The notes under the pieces are model-generated. The model made no database searches. It saw only the letters and a list, made by a program, of their open reading frames with translations, and had not been told where the DNA came from. Shown in pieces: positions 8,474-15,596 of a stretch of DNA of 64,000 bases. How positions within the stretch are numbered: the stretch's first letter is position 1; every line of letters starts with the position of its first letter. This stretch comes from Prado023 sp963706885. Lineage in GTDB: Bacteria > Actinomycetota > Actinomycetes > S36-B12 > CAIYMF01. The position numbers and the translations under genes were made by a program. The stretch covers positions 62,001-126,000 of the forward strand of contig CAVPNX010000007.1 of NCBI GenBank assembly GCA_963706885.1, written 5' to 3'.

Positions 8474-9382
8474 ATGGCTGGGGAGACCGCGGAGGCGGGA
8501 GCATCGAGGGCTGGCCGCACGGGCGCGGGTCCCGGTGGCGAGGAGCTCGCGCAGCCCGGCGCCGGCCTGGGGCTGGCAACGGCGCCGAACCTGCGCGACG
8601 TCGGTGGGTGGCCGACCCGTGACGGTGCTCGCGTGGTCCGTGGTGTGCTCTACCGATCCACCGACCTGTCCCGGCTGGCCGGGTCGGACGTCCCAGCGCT
8701 GGCGGGCCTCGGGATCCGGTCGGTGTACGACCTGCGTACCGAGGGCGAGCGGGACGCGGCCCCCGACGTCCTCCCGCCGGGGGCCGCCTACCACCCCCTC
8801 GACGTCCTGGCCGACTCGACGATGGCCGTGCCGGCGAGCCTCATGGCCCTGCTGGCCGACCCTCCGGCGGCAACCGAGGCGTTGATCGGGACGCGGGTGC
8901 GGGGCCTGTTCGACGTCGCCTACCGCGAGATGGTCGGCCTGCCCAGTGCACTGGCCGGGTACCGCGCGATGTTCACCGATCTCGCCGATGCGGCGGGTCG
9001 TCCAGCTCTGGTCCACTGCACGGCCGGCAAGGACCGCACCGGCTGGGCCGTTGCCGCCCTGCTCGGGCTCCTCGGAGTCTCCGACGACGACGTGCTGGCC
9101 GAGTACCTTCGAACCAACGACCTGCTGCTCCCTGCGCTGGAGCCGATGCTCGCCCAGTTCCGCGACGCCGGTGGCGACCCCTCGGTCCTCGTCCCCGTGC
9201 TCGGTGTCGACCCGGCCTACCTCGCCGCCGGTCTCGACGAGATGACCCGCAGGTTCGGCTCGATCGAGGGGTACTTCTCCACCGGGCTGGGGTTGGACGT
9301 ACGAACGATCGATCGCCTGCGGCAGGTGTTCACCACGACGGCGCCGGCGTCGAGCGGTCCCGCTACAGCCGTGCAGACCTGA
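8474..9382 (+). CDS. Protein tyrosine/serine phosphatase (Tyr_phosphatase_3, PtpB-like)
   Basis: The protein has 302 residues. The P-loop HCTAGKDRTG near residues 180-190 carries the catalytic Cys and Arg of the CX5R phosphatases. The N-terminal NLRDVGGWPTRDG and RSTDLSRL segments are typical of the family that includes mycobacterial PtpB and other broad protein or lipid phosphatases. The Lys after the Ala-Gly is characteristic of this branch. It is cytoplasmic, with no signal peptide. It follows lpdA by 10 bases on the same strand. The substrate is unknown; phosphotyrosine protein or phosphoinositide are family possibilities. Confidence 0.87.
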   Translation: MAGETAEAGASRAGRTGAGPGGEELAQPGAGLGLATAPNLRDVGGWPTRDGARVVRGVLYRSTDLSRLAGSDVPALAGLGIRSVYDLRTEGERDAAPDVLPPGAAYHPLDVLADSTMAVPASLMALLADPPAATEALIGTRVRGLFDVAYREMVGLPSALAGYRAMFTDLADAAGRPALVHCTAGKDRTGWAVAALLGLLGVSDDDVLAEYLRTNDLLLPALEPMLAQFRDAGGDPSVLVPVLGVDPAYLAAGLDEMTRRFGSIEGYFSTGLGLDVRTIDRLRQVFTTTAPASSGPATAVQT

Positions 9383-9496
9383 CTCCGCAGGTGCCCCCGA
9401 TTGCGCGCGGCCCCGGACTGCACCGCCCCCGACCTGGTGGGCCACCCGGGGCAGCCCGATCCGGGCGACGCTGCTCGCAGGTCGAGCCCTCCACCC

Positions 9497-9629
9497 GACC
9501 TCGCGCCCGTTCTGGTCGAACAGTCGCTGCCAGGATGCCCGCAGAGGGCTGCGGGGACGTCCTCGCGTTCGTTCGCGTTGAACCCAGCCCAAGCGGCGGC
9601 TCCCTTTCCACCTGAACGGGCGCGAGGTC
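9497..9629. repeat. 15-bp inverted repeat
   Basis: GACCTCGCGCCCGTT at 9497-9511 is the exact reverse complement of AACGGGCGCGAGGTC at 9615-9629. The 103-bp separation is long for a terminator, so two oppositely oriented copies of an interspersed repeat are more likely. A degenerate third copy lies at about 9664-9683. Confidence 0.6.
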
Positions 9630-9726
9630 GGCCGTTCGAGTGGGCGACCGGCGGCTTATCGACCGGAATGGGCGCGAAGTGCGGCACCGGGGCCGAGCCG
9701 GGCGGGTGGGGGCCCCCGCGGGGGAG

Positions 9727-9786
9727 GGCCTCCGGCGGGGGCCTCCGGCGGGTGAGGGCCTCCGGCGGGTGGGGAGTCCGGCGGGT
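9727..9786. repeat. Short G/C-rich tandem repeat
   Basis: GGCCTCCGGCGGG occurs at 9727-9739, 9739-9751 and 9757-9769, with a partial copy AGTCCGGCGGG at 9775-9785. Spacing is irregular and there are no unique spacers, so it is a simple repeat, not a CRISPR. Confidence 0.65.
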
Positions 9787-9827
9787 CGGGCAGCCGCGCG
9801 GGTGAGGCCTGCGGCCGGTGGACCCCA

Positions 9828-9833
9828 TAGCCT
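9828..9833 (+). promoter_or_regulatory. Predicted -10 element of the hyp operon
   Basis: TAGCCT at 9828-9833 would start transcription near 9840. That leaves a leader of about 12 bases consisting of GGAGG and then the leader peptide start at 9852. No convincing -35 box is seen in the repetitive DNA upstream. Confidence 0.4.
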
Positions 9834-9851
9834 CGGGGGAGGAGGTCGGCC

Positions 9852-9872
9852 ATGCCCGGGACAAGGCGATGA
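9852..9872 (+). CDS. Six-codon leader peptide overlapping the hypF start
   Basis: ATG at 9852 follows GGAGG (9841-9845) at ideal spacing and encodes M-P-G-T-R-R before TGA at 9870-9872. The stop overlaps the hypF ATG (9869-9871) as ATGA. The hypF start itself has only a weak AAGG in front, so ribosomes may load at the leader and reinitiate on hypF. The arrangement is directly visible; the coupling function is inferred. Confidence 0.45.
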   Translation: MPGTRR

Positions 9873-12199
9873 GCGACCCGGTCCGCGTTCGGATGCGGGT
9901 CACGGGTGTGGTGCAGGGCGTGGGCTTCCGGCCCTTCGTCCACCACCTGGCTGGTGAGCTCGGCCTGTCGGGCTTCGTGGGCAACGATGCTGATGGGGTG
10001 GTCCTCGAGGTGCAGGGCGCGGCGGGCGACGTGGCCGAGCTTGGGCGACGGCTCGTCGAGCAGGCGCCGGCGCTGGCGGTCGTGGACCGGGTGGTGGTCG
10101 AGACGCTGGAGCCGGTCGGGCTCGATGCGGACACCGGCCGCCACGCTGCGCCTGGGCCGGTAGGGGCGCCGGGTGGGGGGCCGGCCTTCGTGATCGTCGC
10201 CAGCGGCACCGGCCAGGGAGCCACGTCCATCCCACCGGACACCGCGGTGTGCGCCGAGTGCCTGGCGGAGATGCGTGACCCGGCCGATCGTCGCCACGGG
10301 TACCCGTTCATCACCTGCACGAACTGCGGGCCGCGCTACACGATCACCACCGGACTGCCCTACGACCGGGCCAACACGACCATGGCCGGCTTCGCGCTCT
10401 GCCCGGCCTGCCTGGCTGAGTACACCGACCCCACCAGCCGGCGCTTCCACGCCCAGCCCACCGCCTGCCGGGAGTGTGGGCCGGCGCTGTCGATGCCGGT
10501 GGCCGAGGTGGTCACCGCCCTGCGGGCGGGGCGGATCGTGGCGATCAAGGGGATCGGGGGCTACCACCTGGCGTGCGATGCCCGGGACCCAGCAGCCGTC
10601 CGGACGCTGCGCCGCCGCAAGGAGCGCGGCGCCAAGCCGTTCGCGCTGATGGCGGCCACGCTCGGTGCCGTGGGCGGTGTCGCGCTGGTCGACGCCGCGG
10701 CCGAGATGCTGCTGACCTCCCCGGCCCGGCCGATCGTGATCCTCCCGGCGCGCGACGGGTCACTCGCCGCCGAGGTGGCACCCCGGACCGGAACCCTCGG
10801 GGTGATGCTCCCCTATGCGCCGCTGCACCACCTGCTCTTCGACGCCGGTGCCCCGGACCTGCTCGTGATGACCAGCGGGAACCTCGCCGACGAGCCGATC
10901 TGCATCGACCCGGACGAGGCCGAGGAACGCCTGGCCGGCCTCGCTGACGTCTTCGTCCACCACGACCGGCCCATCCACGTCGCCTGTGATGACTCCGTGA
11001 CCCGCGTCGTGGCCGGTGCACCGCTGCCGGTGCGGCGCAGCCGGGGGTACACCCCGCTCCCGCTGTCGATCCCGGTGGCCGGTCCCTCGATGGTGGCCGT
11101 CGGGGGGGAGCTGAAGAGCACTGTGTGCGTGGCCCGCGGTGCCACGGCGTGGCTCAGCCAGCACATCGGGGACACAGCCAGCCTGGAGACGCTGGCGATG
11201 CTCGAGCGCACTGTCCGGACCCTGTGCGCCCTGCAGCAAGTGACCCCCGAGGTGATCGTCTCCGACGCGCACCCGGGCTACCTGTCCCGGCGTTGGGCCG
11301 CCGAGCAGGCGGCAGCCCGCGGGGTCGAGCATGTGCTGGTCGGTCATCACCACGCGCACCTGGCCTCGCTGCTGGCGGAGCACCGGGTGGCCCCCGACGA
11401 GCCGGTCCTGGGCCTCGTCCTCGACGGGACCGGGTACGGCGCCGACGGCACGATCTGGGGTGGCGAGCTGCTCCTGGGCAGCTACGCCGCAGTCGAGCGG
11501 GTCGGCCACCTGCGCCCGGTCTCCCTTCCCGGCGGGGACGCGGCCATCCAGCATCCGGCGAGGACCGCGGCAGCGCACCTGCACGCGGCCGGACTCAACT
11601 GGGAGGGCACGGCCAGCGCGGCGGCCAGCACCCCGGAGCAGGGAGCGGTCCTCGCCCAGATGCTCGCCACCGGATCGCACTGCACGCCCACGACCAGCAT
11701 GGGGCGGCTCTTCGACGCCATCGCCTCGTTGCTCGACGTGCGTCACGAGGTGGCCTACGAGGCGCAGGCAGCCATCGAGCTCGAGGCCCTGGCCGCGGGA
11801 ACCACCGACGAGGCCCCCGGATGGCGGGCGGGCAGCTCGTCCGGGTCTGACGTGCGCACCACCGATCAGGGCAACGTCCTCATCGACCCGTCCGGCTGGA
11901 TCGCCCGTGCGGTGGCCGATCACGCCGCCGGCATCGACCCGGCCCGGTCCGCCCGGGCCTTCCACCTGGCGCTGGCCGAGGCCCTCACCGAGGCCGCCCT
12001 GCTCGTGCGCGAGCGGCGGGGCGTCACCACAGTCGGTCTGACGGGTGGGGTGTTCGCCAATGCCGTGCTCTCCACGGCTTGTCAGGTGTCGCTGCGCCGG
12101 GCAGGCTTGACCGTGCTGGTGCACCGCGTGGTGCCGCCCAACGACGGCGGCCTCGCGCTGGGCCAGGCCGCTGTTGCCGCGGCCCGGCTCGCCCGCTGA
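9869..12199 (+). CDS. hypF: Carbamoyltransferase HypF, [NiFe] hydrogenase maturation
   Basis: HypF (776 residues) converts carbamoyl phosphate and ATP to a carbamoyl adenylate and transfers the carbamoyl group to HypE, the source of the CN ligands of the active-site iron. Domains in order: acylphosphatase (residues about 5-90, with GVVQGVGFRPFV); two zinc fingers (about 125-205, CAEC...CTNCG and CPAC...CRECG); a YrdC-like domain (about 215-395, with KGIGGYHLACDA); and a Kae1-like carbamoyltransferase domain with VGHHHAHLASLL near 490 and LTGGVFANAVL near 720. All key features are intact and the length is normal. The start chosen overlaps the leader-peptide stop; the in-frame GTG at 9818 is an alternative. 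Confidence 0.95.
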   Translation: MSDPVRVRMRVTGVVQGVGFRPFVHHLAGELGLSGFVGNDADGVVLEVQGAAGDVAELGRRLVEQAPALAVVDRVVVETLEPVGLDADTGRHAAPGPVGAPGGGPAFVIVASGTGQGATSIPPDTAVCAECLAEMRDPADRRHGYPFITCTNCGPRYTITTGLPYDRANTTMAGFALCPACLAEYTDPTSRRFHAQPTACRECGPALSMPVAEVVTALRAGRIVAIKGIGGYHLACDARDPAAVRTLRRRKERGAKPFALMAATLGAVGGVALVDAAAEMLLTSPARPIVILPARDGSLAAEVAPRTGTLGVMLPYAPLHHLLFDAGAPDLLVMTSGNLADEPICIDPDEAEERLAGLADVFVHHDRPIHVACDDSVTRVVAGAPLPVRRSRGYTPLPLSIPVAGPSMVAVGGELKSTVCVARGATAWLSQHIGDTASLETLAMLERTVRTLCALQQVTPEVIVSDAHPGYLSRRWAAEQAAARGVEHVLVGHHHAHLASLLAEHRVAPDEPVLGLVLDGTGYGADGTIWGGELLLGSYAAVERVGHLRPVSLPGGDAAIQHPARTAAAHLHAAGLNWEGTASAAASTPEQGAVLAQMLATGSHCTPTTSMGRLFDAIASLLDVRHEVAYEAQAAIELEALAAGTTDEAPGWRAGSSSGSDVRTTDQGNVLIDPSGWIARAVADHAAGIDPARSARAFHLALAEALTEAALLVRERRGVTTVGLTGGVFANAVLSTACQVSLRRAGLTVLVHRVVPPNDGGLALGQAAVAAARLAR

Positions 12200-12219
12200 C
12201 TGCCCGGAGGAGGCCGACC

Positions 12220-12513
12220 GTGTGTCTGGGGATCCCCGGCAGGGTCGAGACCGTGTGGGAGGTCCACGGCATGCCGATGGCCACCGTCGACTTCGGCGGG
12301 ATCCGCAAGGAGGTCTGCCTGGCCTACGTCCCCGAGGTCGGGGTCGGCGACTACACCATCGTGCATGTCGGCTTCGCCCTGACGAAGCTGGACGAGGCCT
12401 CGGCCCTGGAGACCCTGGAGCTGATGCGCAGCGTCGGGATGCTGGCTGCCGAGCTCGCGCCCGGCGCGGAGCTCGAGGCCCCCGGCGATCCTGAGCCCGG
12501 GAGGCAGCGGTGA
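12220..12513 (+). CDS. hypC: Hydrogenase maturation chaperone HypC
   Basis: This 97-residue protein starts at a GTG giving MCLGIPGRV, the invariant N-terminus whose Cys2 binds the Fe(CN)2CO precursor and the hydrogenase large subunit. PMATVDFGG and VGDYTIVHVGFA complete the family pattern. CGGAGGAGG lies upstream. It begins 20 bases after hypF and overlaps hypD by four bases (GTGA). It acts with HypD in the cytoplasm to build and deliver the iron centre. Confidence 0.95.
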   Translation: MCLGIPGRVETVWEVHGMPMATVDFGGIRKEVCLAYVPEVGVGDYTIVHVGFALTKLDEASALETLELMRSVGMLAAELAPGAELEAPGDPEPGRQR

Positions 12514-13607
12514 AGTACCTCGACGAGTTCGGCGACCCGGAGCTCGCGCGCCGGCTGCTCGACGACATCGCCGCTACGGTCACCCGCCCGTGGGCCCTGA
12601 TGGAGGTGTGCGGCGGGCAGACCCACACGATCGTGCGCAACGGCATCGACCAGCTGCTGCCCGAGGGTGTGGAGATGATCCACGGTCCCGGCTGCCCGGT
12701 CTGCGTCACGCCGCTGGAGACGATCGACCGTGCGCTGGCCATCGCGGCCACACCGGGGGTCATCTTCTGCTCCTTCGGCGACATGATCCGGGTGCCCGGC
12801 TCCGACGGGGACCTGTTCCGGGTCAAGAGCGCCGGTGGTGACGTGCGCATCGTGTACTCGCCCCTGGACGCCGTCCGAATCGCTGCGGACAACCCGGACA
12901 AGCAGGTGGTGTTCTTCGGCATCGGCTTCGAGACCACCGCCCCGGCCAACGCGATGACCGTGCAGGTCGCCCGGCAGCGGGGGATCAGCAACTTCTCGAT
13001 GCTCGTATCGCATGTGCTCGTGCCCCCGGCGATCACCGCGATCATGGAGTCGCCCTCGTGCCGGGTCCAGGGGTTCCTGGCCGCTGGGCACGTGTGCACC
13101 GTGATGGGCATGACCCAGTACGAGCCGCTGGTGGCGAAGTACAACGTGCCGATCGTGGTGACCGGGTTCGAGCCGCTGGACGTGCTCGAGGGCATCCGGC
13201 GCACCGTCCGCCAGCTCGAGGAGGGCCGCGCCGAGCTGGAGAACGCCTACCCCCGCGCCGTCGCCCCGGCCGGCAACCCGGCGGCCCAGGCGGTGATCGG
13301 TGACGTGTTCGAGATCTGCGACCGATCGTGGCGCGGCATCGGGGTGATCCCGCAGTCGGGGTGGCGCCTGGCGCCGGCGTACGCCGACTTCGACGCCGAG
13401 GCGCGGTTCGACGTCGCGGGCATCATCACGACCGAGTCCCAGCTGTGCCGGGCCGGCGAGGTGCTGCAGGGCCTGATCAAGCCGGTCCAGTGCGCGGCGT
13501 TCGGCACGACGTGCACGCCCCGCTCGCCGTTGGGTGCGCCCATGGTCTCCAGCGAGGGTGCGTGCGCCGCCTACTACCAGTTCCGCCGGCTGGAGCAGCC
13601 GGCATGA
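12510..13607 (+). CDS. hypD: Hydrogenase maturation iron-sulfur protein HypD
   Basis: HypD (365 residues) is the redox scaffold on which the Fe(CN)2CO unit is made together with HypC and HypE. Diagnostic motifs are intact: MEVCGGQTHTI near residue 28, GPGCPVCVTP near 62, GIGFETTAP near 138, GFLAAGHVC near 190, and the Cys-rich C-terminus CAAFGTTCTPRSP with SSEGACAAYY for the [4Fe-4S] cluster. The GTG start overlaps the hypC stop and the stop overlaps the hypE start (ATGA), so hypCDE are translationally coupled. Confidence 0.96.
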   Translation: MKYLDEFGDPELARRLLDDIAATVTRPWALMEVCGGQTHTIVRNGIDQLLPEGVEMIHGPGCPVCVTPLETIDRALAIAATPGVIFCSFGDMIRVPGSDGDLFRVKSAGGDVRIVYSPLDAVRIAADNPDKQVVFFGIGFETTAPANAMTVQVARQRGISNFSMLVSHVLVPPAITAIMESPSCRVQGFLAAGHVCTVMGMTQYEPLVAKYNVPIVVTGFEPLDVLEGIRRTVRQLEEGRAELENAYPRAVAPAGNPAAQAVIGDVFEICDRSWRGIGVIPQSGWRLAPAYADFDAEARFDVAGIITTESQLCRAGEVLQGLIKPVQCAAFGTTCTPRSPLGAPMVSSEGACAAYYQFRRLEQPA

Positions 13608-14686
13608 GTGAGCCCCTGGACATCGCCTCGTGGTCGTGCCCGGTGCCGCTGCGCGACCACCCGAACGTCGTGATGGGCCACGGCGGCGGGGGTCGGCTGT
13701 CTGCCGAGCTCATCGAGCACCTGTTCCTCCCGGCCTTCGACCGGACCCCCCTGGCCGACGTGCTCACCCAGCTCGGCGACGCCGCTGTCCTGGACCTGCC
13801 GGGCGCCGAGCGAGGCACCCGCCTGGCGTTCACGACCGACTCCTACGTCGTGCGCCCCCGGTTCTTCCCCGGGGGCAACATCGGCGACCTCGCGGTCAAC
13901 GGGACCGTCAACGACCTGGCCGTCAGCGGTGCGGTGCCCCTGGCCCTGTCCGTCGGGGCGATCCTCGAGGAGGGCATGGCCCTCGACGAGCTGGGCATCA
14001 TCGCGCAGACCATGGGCGCGGCTGCCCGTGCCGCTGGGGTCTCGATCGTCACCGGCGACACGAAGGTCGTCGACTCGGGGCATGGTGACGGGCTGTACCT
14101 GAACACCGCCGGGATCGGCCTGGTCCCCGCCGGACCGGACCTGGGTCCCGCGCAGGTGCGCCCGGGTGACGCTGTGCTGGTCTCCGGTCCGATCGGCATG
14201 CACGGGATCGCCGTGCTCAGCGTCCGCGACGGCCTGGAGTTCGGTGCCGACCTGGTCACCGACTCCGCGCCGCTGACCCCGGTCACCCGGGCGCTGCTCG
14301 ACGCGGGCGTGGGTGTGTCGATGATGCGCGACCCCACCCGCGGCGGGGTGGCCGCGACCCTCAACGAGATCGCCCATGCCAGCGGCACCGGGATCGAGAT
14401 CGTGGAGCGGGACGTGCCCGTTCCCGACACCGTCCGCGCGGCCTGCGGCATGCTCGGCCTGGACCCCCTGTACATCGCCAACGAGGGCAAGGTCGTGGTG
14501 TTCGTGCGTGAGGTCGACGCCGAGCGGGCGCTGGAGCTGATGCGTGACACCGAGGTGGGCCGTGGCGCGACCCGGATCGGCACCGTCACCGCGGAGCACC
14601 CCGGGGTGGTGGTCGCCCGGACGGGCATCGGGGGGACCCGGGTGGTCGACCTCCCGCTGGCTGAGCAACTGCCGCGCATCTGCTGA
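13604..14686 (+). CDS. hypE: Thiocarbamate-forming dehydratase HypE
   Basis: HypE (360 residues) belongs to the PurM/AIR-synthetase-like ATPase family and dehydrates the carbamoylated C-terminal Cys to a thiocyanate, the cyanide donor. The sequence shows MGHGGGGRLSAELI near the N-terminus, DSYVVRPRFFPGGNIGDLAVNGTVND, DPTRGGVAATLNE, and ends in LPRIC with the essential terminal Cys. The ATG at 13604 overlaps the hypD stop. A complete C-terminus argues that the pathway is functional even though no hydrogenase is encoded in view. Confidence 0.96.
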   Translation: MSEPLDIASWSCPVPLRDHPNVVMGHGGGGRLSAELIEHLFLPAFDRTPLADVLTQLGDAAVLDLPGAERGTRLAFTTDSYVVRPRFFPGGNIGDLAVNGTVNDLAVSGAVPLALSVGAILEEGMALDELGIIAQTMGAAARAAGVSIVTGDTKVVDSGHGDGLYLNTAGIGLVPAGPDLGPAQVRPGDAVLVSGPIGMHGIAVLSVRDGLEFGADLVTDSAPLTPVTRALLDAGVGVSMMRDPTRGGVAATLNEIAHASGTGIEIVERDVPVPDTVRAACGMLGLDPLYIANEGKVVVFVREVDAERALELMRDTEVGRGATRIGTVTAEHPGVVVARTGIGGTRVVDLPLAEQLPRIC

Positions 14687-14726
14687 TAGGACTGGCATCG
14701 GGGGGTACCCGACCCGGAGGTGGAGC

Positions 14727-15557
14727 ATGTGTCGCTGGATGGCCTACTCGGGATCACCGATCCCCGTCTCGGAGCTGCTGCTCGAGCCGGAGCACTCACT
14801 GATCGACCAGAGCCTGCACTCCACGATGGGGGCCACGACCACCAACGGGGACGGCTTCGGCCTGGGCTGGTACGGCGTGGGCGACACCCCGGGGGTGTTC
14901 CACAGCATGGAGCCGGCCTGGAACGACCGGAACCTCGCAGACCTCTCGCGGCACCTGATCTCCCCGCTGGTGTTCGCCCACGTGCGGGCCTCCACCGGGG
15001 GAGCGATCCAGCAGACCAACTGCCACCCCTTCCGGTACCAGAACTGGTTGTGGATGCACAACGGCCTGATCCGCGAGTTCAGCGCCGTGAAGCGTGACCT
15101 CGCCTTCGCGGTGGACCCGTCGCTGTATCCCATGATCGAGGGTTCGACGGACTCCGAGCTGTTCTTCTACCTGGCCCTGACCATGGGCCTGCAGGACGAC
15201 CCCCTGACCGCCGTCGAGCGGGCTGTGGGCTTCATCGAGGACACCGGGCACGCCCATGGGGTGGCCGACCCCATCCAGATGACGGTCGCCACCACGGACG
15301 GGACCAGCATCTGGGCCTTCCGCTACTCCAGCGAGGGTGTGTCCCGTTCGCTGTTCCACAGCACGAACATCGCGATGCTCCGCGAGATGTACCCGGACAA
15401 CCCACGCCTGCACATGGTGTCCGAGGAGACCCGCCTGATCGTCTCCGAGCCACTCGGCGACCTGCCGGGAGCCTGGCGCGAGGTCCCCGAGTCCTCCTGC
15501 GGGGTCGTGCAGCCCGGCCAGGACGAGATCCGCCCGTTCGCGCCCGTGCGCGGGTAG
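14727..15557 (+). CDS. Class II glutamine amidotransferase (YafJ/EgtC-like)
   Basis: The 276-residue protein starts MCRWMAYSG, so Cys2 becomes the N-terminal nucleophile after Met removal, as in Ntn-type class II amidotransferases. NGDGFGLGWYG, FAHVRASTGG and HNGLIREF are the family's glutamine-site blocks. GGAGG lies six bases before the ATG. YafJ-type proteins are stand-alone; EgtC of ergothioneine synthesis belongs to the same family and hydrolyses a gamma-glutamyl bond. No other egt genes are in view, so the substrate is open. It is 40 bases downstream of hypE and may be read through from that operon, but it is probably unrelated to hydrogenase maturation. Confidence 0.85.
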   Translation: MCRWMAYSGSPIPVSELLLEPEHSLIDQSLHSTMGATTTNGDGFGLGWYGVGDTPGVFHSMEPAWNDRNLADLSRHLISPLVFAHVRASTGGAIQQTNCHPFRYQNWLWMHNGLIREFSAVKRDLAFAVDPSLYPMIEGSTDSELFFYLALTMGLQDDPLTAVERAVGFIEDTGHAHGVADPIQMTVATTDGTSIWAFRYSSEGVSRSLFHSTNIAMLREMYPDNPRLHMVSEETRLIVSEPLGDLPGAWREVPESSCGVVQPGQDEIRPFAPVRG

Positions 15558-15564
15558 CCGGCCC

Positions 15565-15590
15565 ACCTGGCCCCCGCCCGGGGGCCAGGT
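15565..15590. terminator. Strong bidirectional hairpin between convergent genes
   Basis: ACCTGGCCCCCG (15565-15576) and CGGGGGCCAGGT (15579-15590) form a perfect 12-bp stem with a two-base loop. It lies exactly between the ends of the amidotransferase and accA genes. There is no long U tract, as is common in GC-rich actinobacteria. Confidence 0.75.
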
Positions 15591-15596
15591 GACCTC

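Larger units (their letters stand above)
9383..9851. other. Non-coding, repeat-rich spacer upstream of hypF
   Basis: No reading frame here has credible homology or codon bias. It contains a 15-bp inverted repeat, a short G-rich tandem repeat and the hypF promoter region, listed separately. A third sequence related to the inverted-repeat arm (GGAATGGGCGCGAAGTGCGG, 9664-9683) follows, so the spacer may be built of copies of a small interspersed repeat. Confidence 0.6.

Noticed and set aside
9727..9786. Possible CRISPR array
   Set aside because: Repeats are 13 bp, irregularly spaced and partly overlapping, without unique spacers or cas genes.
10760..13204. An open reverse-strand frame of over 800 codons opposite hypF, hypC and hypD
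   Set aside because: It is antisense to well-conserved genes and lacks any recognisable domain. Long antisense frames are expected in DNA with such G/C-rich third positions.
8463..14727. A horizontally acquired hydrogenase island
   Set aside because: Codon use and GC content of hypFCDE look like the neighbours, and no integrase, tRNA end or attachment repeat is seen. Only the repeat-rich spacer hints at insertion.
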